Positions 1-7,994 of a stretch of DNA of 64,000 bases are shown here, piece after piece. This stretch comes from an uncultured Gemmatimonadales bacterium (GTDB lineage: Bacteria; Gemmatimonadota; Gemmatimonadetes; Gemmatimonadales; GWC2-71-9): assembly GCA_947259405.1 (NCBI GenBank), contig CAMYLY010000004.1, positions 249,947 to 313,946 on the forward strand. Reading direction: 5' to 3'. A model generated the notes under the pieces. The model was given only the letters and a program-made list of their open reading frames with translations, had not been told where the DNA came from and ran no database searches. Made by a program: the position numbers and the translations under genes. Numbering within the stretch: the first letter of the stretch is position 1; each line of letters opens with the position of its first letter.

Positions 1-1659
1 CACGATCTCGGTGGCGATCAGACCACTGAAGAAAAAGTACAGGATGCCATCGGCGTTCGCATACGAGATCCCGAGATCGTCCTCATCCGTTTGGCCGGGG
101 ATGAGATCGGCCGTCGCCGGCTTATCGACGATGTCTGCGGGCACACCAAGGTGCCGGGCGAGCGTCCGCACCTGCGTTTTGTAGAGATCTCCGATAGGAT
201 TCACGGGCGGAGAATCGTCCCCATGCCAGGTAAAATATCCCAGCAGTCGCTCGGTCTTGTTGCCCGTGCCCAACGGCAGCGCAACGTGCTTGGCAGAGAG
301 GTCGAACAGCACGAGCATTCTCACCCGCGACATCACGTTGCCTCGGCGCGTACCGTCGAGGTCGTTGTCGACCGCCTGGACGTAGCCGTCAACCGCGTCC
401 GAGATGTCCACGGTCAGGAGTTCGATGCCCAACATCTCTGCAACGTGTTCCGCATGCGTCAAGCTGTCTTTGCTCGACGTTCGATAAGGCATGCGCACGG
501 CAGTGACGTTGCCTGGCCCAAACGCTTTCACAGCGAGTGCGGCAGTCGTAGCGCTGTCCACTCCCCCGGATAGGCCCACGATCACGCGGTCGTAACCTCG
601 TCGTTCCGACACTTCGTCTCTCAGAAACGTGACAAGCCATTGGGTCGCGAGCGCGGGATCGATTTCCAAAGGATCGGTCGCATCCATTCCGTGCACGACC
701 GGGCTCACGCCAGTTGCCGCCGGTCTCGTTGCCGTCGTTTCATCCGCCGCAGCATCGTAGCGTAACTCGGACGGGTGTCGCCAAGCCTCGAGGAGCTTCC
801 CCAGCTTGACTTCGAGATCGCCGAGTAGGGGCTGCTGGGCGCGCGCGCGCGCGACAGAACGCGGGGACAGCGTGCACGTCACGATCGCATCCTCGAATGC
901 TGGCGCGCGAGCCACGATTGTGCCATCGGGTGCGAGAATAGTGGAGCAGCCCTGAAACCCCTTCCCACCTTCGAACCCCACAAGCTGAGCGAGAATCACG
1001 TACACGCCATGCTCGATCGCCGCTCGACGCAGCAGCGCTTCCCACTCGCGAGAGGAATCCGGTCGAGGGGTACCGGCATCGACCAAGGATGGTTCACAGC
1101 CACGGGCGGGCGCTGCACTGGGAACAATGATGACCTGCGCCCCGTCGAGCGACGCCAGCATGGGCACAATCGAATGCCACATGTCCTCGCAGACCGCCAT
1201 CGCCGCGCGGCCCCATGGAGTATCGAACGCTCGAAGCGCATTTCCCTCTTCGACGAACCGTTGCTCGTCGAACAAGCCATAGGTGGGTAGAAAGATCTTG
1301 CGATGTACGTGGTGAATACGGGGAGTCGCGCCACCCAGCGACGCGTAGAGACCGGAATTGAAATAGCGGTTTTGGAACCGTTCGTAGAACCCTACGACAA
1401 CGTCGACCGAGTGAGCGCCGGACTCTTCATGCTGGCGTTGGAGATCCCGAAACAGGTCCCCAGCCGAAACAGCAACCTCTGCGACGGCACCCTGCACGAA
1501 ATACCCTGACATCACGCTCTCGGGAAACGCCACCAAATCAGGCGGGGAATCGAACGCCGCCACCTGAGCGAGGACCCCTCCCACCCGCCGTAGGTTCTCC
1601 TCATAGTCCCCTTTGCGGGGGCGAATCTGCCCAATCGCCACACGGAGATCGTCCTTCAT
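1..1659 (-). CDS. nadE: Glutamine-dependent NAD+ synthetase (C-terminus cut by window edge)
   Basis: Last step of NAD synthesis: amidates deamido-NAD using ammonia released from glutamine. 553 codons are present and the frame is open to base 1, so the C-terminus lies outside the window. Residues 1 to about 270 form a nitrilase-type glutaminase domain with the E-K-C triad visible at E47 (AFPES), K121 (HRKIFLP) and C157 (AVCEDMW). The synthetase domain follows with the P-loop SGGVDSA at 364-370 and, further on, the GTGNKTE and DLYKTQVR motifs. The ATG at 1659 is the first start preceding the nitrilase fold. A (GC)7 run at 839-852 encodes an RARARA linker between the domains. It is the last gene of a leftward run with the three genes at 1764-3461. 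Confidence 0.95.
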   Translation of the reverse strand, partial: MKDDLRVAIGQIRPRKGDYEENLRRVGGVLAQVAAFDSPPDLVAFPESVMSGYFVQGAVAEVAVSAGDLFRDLQRQHEESGAHSVDVVVGFYERFQNRYFNSGLYASLGGATPRIHHVHRKIFLPTYGLFDEQRFVEEGNALRAFDTPWGRAAMAVCEDMWHSIVPMLASLDGAQVIIVPSAAPARGCEPSLVDAGTPRPDSSREWEALLRRAAIEHGVYVILAQLVGFEGGKGFQGCSTILAPDGTIVARAPAFEDAIVTCTLSPRSVARARAQQPLLGDLEVKLGKLLEAWRHPSELRYDAAADETTATRPAATGVSPVVHGMDATDPLEIDPALATQWLVTFLRDEVSERRGYDRVIVGLSGGVDSATTAALAVKAFGPGNVTAVRMPYRTSSKDSLTHAEHVAEMLGIELLTVDISDAVDGYVQAVDNDLDGTRRGNVMSRVRMLVLFDLSAKHVALPLGTGNKTERLLGYFTWHGDDSPPVNPIGDLYKTQVRTLARHLGVPADIVDKPATADLIPGQTDEDDLGISYANADGILYFFFSGLIATEIV

Positions 1660-1763
1660 GGGGATGAAGATAGAGGGGTGACCCGAAATGCGGGGCTGGT
1701 GGCGGGCCTCAGTCTACCGGTTCGACGACGCCTGTCGCCGGCATCGGGCCGGGCCTCTTCACA

Positions 1764-2255
1764 CTATCCCCCAATCAGGGTCCCGATGACCAGGGCGGCG
1801 ACTACGAGCATGAACACCAGACCAGCCTTGAGGGCTCGCCGGCCGAGATTGGGACGGACCTTGCCGCGAAGCTCCGCATTCTCCCTTCGGAGCAACACCT
1901 TCTCAGCCGCCTTCACCACGGCGTGCTCGAGATGATCCATGTCAATCGGCTTAGTGAGAAAACCCTCGGCACCCATGTGCAGGGCTCGGCGGGCCGATTC
2001 GACGTCGCCAAACGCCGTCAACATCAGAACGACAGCGTCGTCTTTGCGAAGTGTCTCCAAGACATTGAAACCGCTGATCGAAGGCATCGCCATGTCGACG
2101 ACCGCCACCTCGGGCGCTTCTTCCCGCCAGATGCGGATGCCCTCTTCTCCCGACTCCGCCGTAAGCACGTCATGACCCTGCCGGTCGAAGTACGCGCATA
2201 GGGATTTGAGCAAGGCCACGTCATCGTCGACAAACAGCACTCGGTGGCCGGTCAT
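1764..2255 (-). CDS. Single-domain response regulator with C-terminal membrane anchor
   Basis: 163 residues. Residues 1-120 are a CheY-like receiver: acidic pocket VDDD at 9-12, phospho-acceptor D54 (VVDMAMPS), T80 (LTAFGD) and K102 (TKPID). There is no DNA-binding or enzymatic output domain. Instead a charged linker (about 121-142) leads to a hydrophobic segment at 144-162 (ALKAGLVFMLVVAAL...), a probable transmembrane anchor that would hold the receiver at the inner membrane. It lies 4 bp after the YecE gene and is probably co-transcribed with it. No partner kinase is adjacent. The receiver assignment is certain; the anchor is inferred from hydrophobicity. Confidence 0.9.
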   Translation of the reverse strand: MTGHRVLFVDDDVALLKSLCAYFDRQGHDVLTAESGEEGIRIWREEAPEVAVVDMAMPSISGFNVLETLRKDDAVVLMLTAFGDVESARRALHMGAEGFLTKPIDMDHLEHAVVKAAEKVLLRRENAELRGKVRPNLGRRALKAGLVFMLVVAALVIGTLIGG

Positions 2256-2259
2256 GCGA

Positions 2260-3075
2260 TCAGAACAGCTCCGCTTGTTCCCGCATGGCTTCGGGAGCGA
2301 CCGACTCCAGTCCCACTAGCTCTTGGAATGACCGTGCACTATGGGGCGCGTGGCCTTGGAATTGATCGTCGAAGTACCCGAAGATCGTGGACACACGTCC
2401 GGCGAGCGTGGCCACGACCTGCTCCCACAGAGCGAGTTCTCGATCCTTCTCGAGTTGGACCTTCGAAAAGTCCGTGAGACGGCGTCCGGTCCCCTCCCAT
2501 CGGAGGTACGCGAAGTCCGCCGTCGGTTCCAGCGCCAGCTCCGGCATCATGTCACGAGGCATCCAGCGCGCGTCCGTCAAGGCAGTGGCCACCTTATGCG
2601 CACGAAGCCGGTCCAACGTTGCTCCGGTCATCCAGCCAGGATGGCGGAATTCGATCGCCCACCGGTAATCGCTGGAAAGCGATGCGCAAAACGCCTCCAG
2701 CACCGCTTGATTCTCCTCGGTCGGTCGGAACGAGGGGCTCAGTTGTACCAGAAGGGGACCAAGGCGCTCTCCCAGCAGCGAAACCCGATCCAGGAAGCGA
2801 CGCACGATCCTCTCCGTATCGGTCAGCTGGCGCTCGTGCGTTACCTGCTGTGGAACTTTCAGGGCAAAGCGGAAATCGCTCGGTACCTGCGCAGACCAGT
2901 CCTCGACAACGGGTCCGGCGGGAATGGCAAACGCACTCGAACCGACCTCAACCGACGGAAACGCCCGCGAATACACCTCGAGCATCTGCCCCGCCTTCGT
3001 CCCGTGAGGATAGAACGGCCCAACCCAGGCCCGCACCTTCCAGCCTTGCGTCCCAAGGAGGATCGTGGCTGACAT
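2260..3075 (-). CDS. DUF72/YecE family TIM-barrel protein
   Basis: 271 residues, usual length for the YecE (DUF72) family. Family hallmarks are visible: N-terminal GTQGW, FYPHGTK, the segment SDFRFALKVPQQVTH near residues 66-80, the LLVQLSPSF strand and IEFRHPGWM near 140-148, and YLRWEGTG later. Function is not established for the family; a hydrolase or nuclease-related TIM barrel has been suggested. ATG at 3075. It sits 2 bp after the NTF2-like gene and 4 bp before the receiver gene, so the three are probably one transcript. Confidence 0.9.
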   Translation of the reverse strand: MSATILLGTQGWKVRAWVGPFYPHGTKAGQMLEVYSRAFPSVEVGSSAFAIPAGPVVEDWSAQVPSDFRFALKVPQQVTHERQLTDTERIVRRFLDRVSLLGERLGPLLVQLSPSFRPTEENQAVLEAFCASLSSDYRWAIEFRHPGWMTGATLDRLRAHKVATALTDARWMPRDMMPELALEPTADFAYLRWEGTGRRLTDFSKVQLEKDRELALWEQVVATLAGRVSTIFGYFDDQFQGHAPHSARSFQELVGLESVAPEAMREQAELF

Positions 3076-3077
3076 CG

Positions 3078-3461
3078 CTACCGGTCAAGCACAACGCGGT
3101 GGTAGTACATGCGCATCTCGGTGATTGCGCCCTCTTTCGTCTCGCAGAATATCGCGCCGCGCACGTCCACTGGTTCGCCCGTTCGGCGGCGGCGGAAGGT
3201 GCATTTGAATTCCGCTCCGAACCATGGACCAACGGAATGCACTTCACCGAACCGGAAGCTGACTTCGGCTTGGGAGTATGGAATATCCTTCCAATACGCC
3301 TCTATCTCAGTCCGGCCCCGCAGCGGCTTGGAGAAGGGATCCGCGACCAATACGCCATCTTCAGAGAAGACCCCGCCGATCTTTGCCGCGTCACCCGCCA
3401 TCCAGCCCTCACCGAACTGCCGGAGGAGCGCCTCGTATTGCGTCCGCACTTCCGTGGTCAT
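3078..3461 (-). CDS. NTF2-like (SnoaL/DUF4440-type) small protein
   Basis: 127 residues with the pattern of the NTF2-like cone fold: an N-terminal helix with FGEGWMAGDAAKIGGVFSEDGVLVADP, then GRTEIEAYWKDI, and antiparallel strands ending in ITEMRMYYHRVVLDR. Such proteins are small ligand-binding proteins or enzymes; the substrate cannot be read from sequence. First gene of the leftward run 3461 to 1. Its start lies only 68 bp from the nucleoside hydrolase start on the other strand, so promoters of both lie in 3462-3529. Confidence 0.8.
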   Translation of the reverse strand: MTTEVRTQYEALLRQFGEGWMAGDAAKIGGVFSEDGVLVADPFSKPLRGRTEIEAYWKDIPYSQAEVSFRFGEVHSVGPWFGAEFKCTFRRRRTGEPVDVRGAIFCETKEGAITEMRMYYHRVVLDR

Positions 3462-3529
3462 TTTCCATCCGTTTCCTTGGATCTGACGCCAGAGCGCCTA
3501 GGACCGTAAGATGCCTCAGGCATCCTGAC

Positions 3530-4465
3530 ATGCCAACGACCCCGGTGGTGATCGACTGCGATCCTGGTATCGACGATGTCGTCGCCTTGGCTCTGGCCGC
3601 CAAGTCGTCCGAGATCGACCTTCGCGCCGTTACCACGACCTACGGGAACGCCGAGCTACCGAAGACCACTCGCAACGCACGCACACTGCTGGGCCTCGCT
3701 GGCCAGGGAGACATTATCGTCGCAGCCGGGGCCCAGAAACCACTGCAGCGGCCGTTGGAAACGGCCCCTGAGACACACGGACCGTCTGGAGTGGGATACG
3801 CCGCCGTGCCATTCGTGGCGCCTGTCGCCGGTGACCCGCTGGCCCTGCTCAAGGTTCTCGAAGCTCAACCGGACCGTGTCACGCTCGTGACGCTAGGGCC
3901 ACTCACCAATCTCGCCCACGCGATCACGGAACGGGCCGACGTCGTCGAGCAGAAGATCGCCCGATACATCGGCATGTTTGGCAACATCAACGAGCGTGGG
4001 AACACGAATCGATGGGCCGATTTCAACGCGTGGTGCGACCCGGAGGCTGTTGCCGTTGTCCTGCAAGCAGGACTCCCAGTTGAGATGGTCGGCCTGGATG
4101 TCACCCGTCAGATGACGTTGTCCGCCGAGGAGGTCCAACGGTTGCGGCACAGTCCCGCACCCGAGGTCGCCTGGCTTGGTGCTGCGCTGCAGTTCTATGT
4201 CGAATTTCACCGTGCTCAGGAGCGATTGGACGGGTGCGTGGTCAACGATCCGCTACCTCTCGGCGAGATTATCCACCCAGGCATGCTCGGGTTTCGACCG
4301 CTCGAGTTGGTCGTGGATCTTGACGAGAATGAACACCGGGGCCATACAGTGGTGCGTCCTGGTGGGTCTCTCACCTCCGTGGCCCTCGAGTTCGCCAACC
4401 ACATCATGCGGAAGCAATTGGATCGGGTGTTCGGGTCGACGTGGCGAGAAGGGCAGCCGGCGTAG
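3530..4465 (+). CDS. Inosine/uridine-preferring nucleoside hydrolase family protein
   Basis: 311 residues. Hydrolyses the N-glycosidic bond of nucleosides in purine/pyrimidine salvage. The N-terminus carries the calcium-binding signature IDCDPGIDD, followed by TTTYGN and LGPLTNLAHAI; late in the protein NDPLPLGEIIHP supplies the typical active-site Asn-Asp-Pro. The ATG at 3530 is chosen because the signature begins eight residues later and the upstream open frame is arginine/proline-rich non-coding sequence. Followed 27 bp later by the dehydrogenase at 4493, probably in the same operon. The exact nucleoside preference is not predictable. Confidence 0.93.
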   Translation: MPTTPVVIDCDPGIDDVVALALAAKSSEIDLRAVTTTYGNAELPKTTRNARTLLGLAGQGDIIVAAGAQKPLQRPLETAPETHGPSGVGYAAVPFVAPVAGDPLALLKVLEAQPDRVTLVTLGPLTNLAHAITERADVVEQKIARYIGMFGNINERGNTNRWADFNAWCDPEAVAVVLQAGLPVEMVGLDVTRQMTLSAEEVQRLRHSPAPEVAWLGAALQFYVEFHRAQERLDGCVVNDPLPLGEIIHPGMLGFRPLELVVDLDENEHRGHTVVRPGGSLTSVALEFANHIMRKQLDRVFGSTWREGQPA

Positions 4466-4492
4466 GCACATTGGGTCACACAGAGGAGCCTC

Positions 4493-5443
4493 ATGACCGA
4501 CGGAAAAGTACGCGTTGCCGTTGTGGGATTGGGCCAGATAGGCCGTGGTTGGGCGGCGCTGTGCGCAGCGGCGGGGTGGCCGGTCTCAGGTTTCGATATC
4601 GACGGATCGGTCACGGAGGTGGCTCCCGAGGAGATCAAGCTCCGCGCTAGAATGCTGGTCGCTCTGAACCGGGCAAGCGCCGATACCGTCGAGGCAGGTC
4701 TCGATGACCTCGCGATCGCTGGCAGCCTGCTCCAGGCATGTCGGGACGCCGAGTGGATCATCGAAGCCGGGCCGGAGGATCTCCGCACCAAACAGAAGAT
4801 CTTCCAAGGAATCGAGTCCGTCACGCAGAACGCCCGCATCATCACCAGCTCCACGAGCTCACTCCACACCAAAGACGTCGCTGCACGTTGCTCGCTCCAC
4901 CACCGGTGCTTTATTGCCCACCCCCTCAACCCGCCAGAGCTCATTCCCCTGGTTGAAATCGTACCTGGTCCAGAGACCGACCACACGTTGATCGAACTGG
5001 CGAAAGGCTGGCTCCGGGCGCTTGGGCGATACCCGGTGGAAATCAGGAAACCAGTTCCGGGGAATGTGGCGACCCGAATCGCGGCGGCGGTGTGGCGCGA
5101 ATCGATCGACCTTGTCTTGGAGGGGGTCATCGATCTCGACGATCTCGACCGCGCTGTGTCGCTTGGGCCCGCGCTGGGGTGGTCGGCGGCCGGGCCGCAT
5201 CTAACGTATCACCTCGCGGCGGGCGAACGCGGTGTGCGTGGCTTCCTGCAGCATCTGCTACAGGCCTTTGAGGGAATCTGGGAGGATCTCCCAACCTGGT
5301 CGAAGCTCGAGCCTGGAAGAAGGCGGCGGCTGGTGAGCCTGATCGAAAGGACCTACGCCGAGAATGCGGAACATATCCGCCCGGCCCGCGATCGGCGCCT
5401 AGCTGCAGTGCTCCGCGGACTCGAAGGCGCCAAGGAGCAGTAG
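4493..5443 (+). CDS. 3-hydroxyacyl-CoA dehydrogenase family (lambda-crystallin/L-gulonate dehydrogenase-like)
   Basis: 316 residues. NAD-binding Rossmann domain with VAVVGLGQIGRGWA at 8-21, then the 3HCDH pattern: EAGPEDLRTKQKIF, SSTSSL and IAHPLNPPELIPLVEIVPG, which contains the catalytic His of the HP-N-P motif. The C-terminal helical domain begins after KPVPGNVATRI. Length and the single C-terminal domain match the lambda-crystallin or L-gulonate 3-dehydrogenase branch rather than FadB-type enzymes. GAGGAG six to seven bases before the ATG supports the start. Located behind the nucleoside hydrolase; a shared sugar or pentose catabolic role is possible but only inferred. Confidence 0.88.
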   Translation: MTDGKVRVAVVGLGQIGRGWAALCAAAGWPVSGFDIDGSVTEVAPEEIKLRARMLVALNRASADTVEAGLDDLAIAGSLLQACRDAEWIIEAGPEDLRTKQKIFQGIESVTQNARIITSSTSSLHTKDVAARCSLHHRCFIAHPLNPPELIPLVEIVPGPETDHTLIELAKGWLRALGRYPVEIRKPVPGNVATRIAAAVWRESIDLVLEGVIDLDDLDRAVSLGPALGWSAAGPHLTYHLAAGERGVRGFLQHLLQAFEGIWEDLPTWSKLEPGRRRRLVSLIERTYAENAEHIRPARDRRLAAVLRGLEGAKEQ

Positions 5444-5444
5444 G

Positions 5445-6146
5445 CTAGCCGACTTCCTCCTCGGTCACGAGACAATGCAGCAGCTGGGCAAGTTCGTTTC
5501 CAATCACTTGGTCAGTGTCTTTCTTCGTCGACCGTATGACGCGAATGGTGATGGGACCTCGAAAAGGCTGTCGACCCACCACCTCGAACAACACACCCGG
5601 TTTGAGTCCGAGCGCACCTAGGTAGCGCAGCACATCGGGATCGCGATCACCGACCATCCGCAACTCGGCAATCTCCCCCACCGCGACGTCTACCAAGGCG
5701 ATCGTCTCGGGTTCTTCGATCTCTCCGTCCTTGGTCGGGATGGGTGCGCCGTGCGGGTCGTATTGCGGATTCCCGAGGGCCATGGCCATCCGCTCGATCA
5801 GGTCGTCCGAGGCCGCATGCTCCAAGCGCTCGGCCTCCTCGTGCACCGAGTCCCAATCGTATCCCAGTTTCGAAGTGAGATAAGTCTCCAGAATCCGGTG
5901 CCGCCGGACGACGCGAAGGGCGGCTCGCCGGCCAGCGTTGGTCAGCTGCACACCGCGGTAGGGGGCGTGCTCAACGAGCCCCGACTCGGAAAGCCGTTTT
6001 ATCATCCCGGAGACCGAGGGAGGCGCGACCTCGAGGACCTCCGCGATGGCACTGGTGAGAGCAGGACCACCCGAGGACTCCAGCCCGTAGATGGTCTTCA
6101 GATAGTCCTCAGTCGACCGACTGAATCCGACGGGCGTTTCGGCCAA
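5445..6146 (-). CDS. DtxR/MntR-family metal-dependent transcriptional repressor
   Basis: 233 residues, the long form of the family. N-terminal winged helix (SRSTEDYLKTIYGLES...; recognition helix APPSVSGMIKRLSE), dimerisation/metal domain (RRHRILETYL, then WDSVHEEAERLEHAASDDLIERM with metal-ligand His and Glu residues), and a C-terminal SH3-like FeoA domain (about 150-225). Binds Fe(II) or Mn(II) and represses metal uptake genes. The start is TTG at 6146. Directly upstream are a promoter and a perfect palindrome matching DtxR-type operators (6176-6193), so the gene is probably autoregulated. It ends one base from the convergent dehydrogenase. Iron versus manganese cannot be decided here. Confidence 0.93.
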   Translation of the reverse strand: MAETPVGFSRSTEDYLKTIYGLESSGGPALTSAIAEVLEVAPPSVSGMIKRLSESGLVEHAPYRGVQLTNAGRRAALRVVRRHRILETYLTSKLGYDWDSVHEEAERLEHAASDDLIERMAMALGNPQYDPHGAPIPTKDGEIEEPETIALVDVAVGEIAELRMVGDRDPDVLRYLGALGLKPGVLFEVVGRQPFRGPITIRVIRSTKKDTDQVIGNELAQLLHCLVTEEEVG

Positions 6147-6175
6147 CGGGTGAGCCTCGCAAGAAGCGGGAACGG

Positions 6176-6193
6176 ATTTAGGCTGGCCTAAAT
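6176..6193. promoter_or_regulatory. DtxR-type operator in front of the regulator gene
   Basis: ATTTAGGCTGGCCTAAAT is a perfect inverted repeat with 8-bp arms and a 2-bp centre. It resembles known DtxR/IdeR boxes (TTAGG...CCTAA). It lies 30 bp upstream of the TTG start and covers the expected transcription start, so metal-loaded regulator bound here would block its own transcription. Confidence 0.8.
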
Positions 6194-6220
6194 TCTAATT
6201 GAGGCTGGTAGAGAGAGCAA
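6192..6220 (-). promoter_or_regulatory. Sigma-70-type promoter of the DtxR-family gene
   Basis: On the minus strand: -35 TTGCTC (6215-6220), a 17-bp spacer, and -10 TAGAAT (6192-6197). The -10 overlaps the operator at 6176-6193 by two bases, an arrangement expected for repression. Confidence 0.65.
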
Positions 6221-6237
6221 GTCCGAGCGGCTAATGT

Positions 6238-6798
6238 TCACCGTAAGTTCATGAATCCGTTGATGATACGGTACGTCATCCCCCAAATGACCTCCCCACC
6301 CAAATGGTACGCCTGGACCGTGAGATCCGACCCTCGAACCGACACGCTCGTCTCCCGCTCAGAGGTACGGAGCCCATCGAGCGATGCCCACAAGTGACCG
6401 TCCACCTCGGCATTGACTTTGATCTTGGGGGGATCGTTGAGGGCGAACACGAAGGGGCGAACGAGGATCCTGGGCAGCGTCGTCGTTTGCGGGGCAAGGT
6501 CATCAAGCTGGCCCAAGAACTCAGCCTGCGACAGGTCGATCCCAGTTTCCTCGATGGTCTCCCGCACGGCTGTCGCGATCAGGTCCGTGTCGGTCATTTC
6601 GCGGCGCCCACCCGGCAAGGCCATTTGCCCGGACCATGGATCCCCAGGCCGAGTGGCACGCTTGATGAGGAGGATTTCGGTGTCGACGTCACGGTCCGAC
6701 AACAGGACGACTGCCACGGCCGCCTCACTTCGTGACGGATCGGTGACACTCACGGGATCGTATCCGCGTAGAGTGTTTCGAACGTCGTCGAGATGCAT
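6238..6798 (-). CDS. NUDIX hydrolase, CoA pyrophosphatase-like (NudL type)
   Basis: 186 residues. The Nudix box is complete: GGRREMTDTDLIATAVRE followed by TIEETGI (about 62-85), with the REXXEEXG metal-binding core. Just upstream, GDPWSGQMALPGG matches the extra motif typical of the NudL/CoA diphosphatase branch. Likely hydrolyses CoA or a related dinucleotide to phosphopantetheine and 3',5'-ADP. ATG at 6798. It lies 91 bp upstream of the DtxR-family gene; that gap holds the regulator's own promoter, so the two are probably transcribed separately. Confidence 0.9.
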   Translation of the reverse strand: MHLDDVRNTLRGYDPVSVTDPSRSEAAVAVVLLSDRDVDTEILLIKRATRPGDPWSGQMALPGGRREMTDTDLIATAVRETIEETGIDLSQAEFLGQLDDLAPQTTTLPRILVRPFVFALNDPPKIKVNAEVDGHLWASLDGLRTSERETSVSVRGSDLTVQAYHLGGEVIWGMTYRIINGFMNLR

Positions 6799-6907
6799 CA
6801 GGCGATGTGAGGGCCGAGAGGGAACATTGGGCCTATTGCGCTGGTCATTATATTGGTGCTGAGCGAAGCGGACAGGGGACTTTCATGACTGAACCGAGGA
6901 GGCGCAT

Positions 6908-7048
6908 ATCCGGAACTTTGGTGTCGGTATTATTGCGATCGCCACGATCGCCGTCGCGGGTCTTTTTTTCAAACGGCGTCGCGATGTACCAACGGTGCTC
7001 ACCGGCCGGGATCGAACGGTAGATCAACTCTACGCAGCTGGCCTCTGA
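6908..7048 (+). CDS. 46-residue single-pass membrane protein, non-ATG start
   Basis: In this frame 46 codons run to TGA at 7046-7048: a hydrophobic segment at residues 5-21 (GVGIIAIATIAVAGLFF), then KRRR and a polar tail, the layout of an inner-membrane anchor with a cytoplasmic C-terminus. There is no ATG, GTG or TTG in frame. GAGGAGG at 6896-6902 lies 5 nt before an ATC codon at 6908, which would be a rare start. An ATG at 6885 is in another frame (a polar, arginine-rich reading). A terminator directly after the stop supports a short transcription unit. Function unknown. A sequencing error or programmed frameshift could also explain the missing start. Confidence 0.45.
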   Translation: MRNFGVGIIAIATIAVAGLFFKRRRDVPTVLTGRDRTVDQLYAAGL

Positions 7049-7050
7049 GC

Positions 7051-7084
7051 GGGAGGGCGGCCTCAACGGTCGCCCTTCCTTTTT
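7051..7084 (+). terminator. Rho-independent terminator
   Basis: Twelve-pair stem (arms 7051-7062 and 7068-7079, core AGGGCG/CGCCCT, with G-U wobbles) and a five-base loop, followed by T5 at 7080-7084. It points rightward and directly follows the stop of the small membrane protein. Confidence 0.8.
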
Positions 7085-7089
7085 CCCCC

Positions 7090-7938
7090 CTACAAAAGAT
7101 ATGACACGTACCATTCGACTGTCGCGTCCACCGCTCGGTCGAGAGGAGGAGCGCTTCCGACCCACGGGTGCTGCACGCCGAACGTGTGCCCACCTTCCGG
7201 CACGATCTCCATCCGTGAAACGCCCTCGCCCGTCAGTGAGTGAAGATAGCGCGCCTCGTGAACGGGTACCGACTCGTCTTGGTCACCATGGACGATCAAC
7301 CACGGACACCGAACGCGTTCCGCTGCGGCCGCAATGTCCAGAATATCGGAGTTCTCGTCGATATCATCCAGGATGTCGGTACACAGCGGCAAGACGAGCC
7401 CGGTTCGCTTATTGACCACGTCGACACTTCCGGCGCGGCGCCATGCGGCGAGTTCGTGCTCGCCCCACCGGTGTACTGTACTGATCGCAGCCCACGTCAC
7501 AATGGCATCCAGATCGGGGGTCGCTCCAGCATAGAGGAGCGTGGTGCCCCCACCCCGGCTGTGCCCCAACATCCCCAGTGCGGTGGGATGCGCTACTCCG
7601 TGTGCGAGCGTCCCATCCCGCAGGTGAGTCACGACGATATCGATATCCCTGAGATCATTCGAGAAGGTCGCATGGCTGAACCGGACAGGTTCGCTGAAAC
7701 TCTCGCCATCCGGTCCCACACCGGAGCCGCTGAAGTTGAACGTGACAGCGGTCATGCCGGCGCGTGCGAGCCGACCCGCAACGTGCGGGAAGAAACAGAA
7801 GTCCTTGAACCCCTTGAACCCGTGACACACGACCACGGCTGGGCGATCGCGGCCACCTTCGGCCGTCCTCACCTCACCGCGCAGCGGTCCTCCATCGGCC
7901 CCAACGAGTTCAAATGAGATTGTCGTTACGGTAGCCAT
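7090..7938 (-). CDS. Alpha/beta hydrolase (dienelactone hydrolase-like)
   Basis: 282 residues. Oxyanion-hole strand VVVCHGFKGFKDF near 33-46, nucleophile elbow GHSRGG (Ser in the middle), catalytic Asp in HGDQDESVPV and catalytic His in PEGGHTFG, all in the expected order. The family hydrolyses esters or peptides; substrate unknown. Predicted cytosolic, no signal peptide. Divergent from the 196-residue protein at 7995 with only 56 bp between, so both promoters share that gap. Confidence 0.88.
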   Translation of the reverse strand: MATVTTISFELVGADGGPLRGEVRTAEGGRDRPAVVVCHGFKGFKDFCFFPHVAGRLARAGMTAVTFNFSGSGVGPDGESFSEPVRFSHATFSNDLRDIDIVVTHLRDGTLAHGVAHPTALGMLGHSRGGGTTLLYAGATPDLDAIVTWAAISTVHRWGEHELAAWRRAGSVDVVNKRTGLVLPLCTDILDDIDENSDILDIAAAAERVRCPWLIVHGDQDESVPVHEARYLHSLTGEGVSRMEIVPEGGHTFGVQHPWVGSAPPLDRAVDATVEWYVSYLL

Positions 7939-7994
7939 AGGTTCGTTTTGCCGTTCGGTTCCCGTTTGGGTAAATTCACTCCCCTCATCAACTG

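Noticed and set aside
839..852. (GC)7 repeat as phase-variable tract
   Set aside because: Codes in frame for an Arg-Ala linker in nadE with no effect on start or stop; short.
4216..5130. 304-codon minus-strand frame
   Set aside because: Shadow of the nucleoside hydrolase and dehydrogenase on the other strand.
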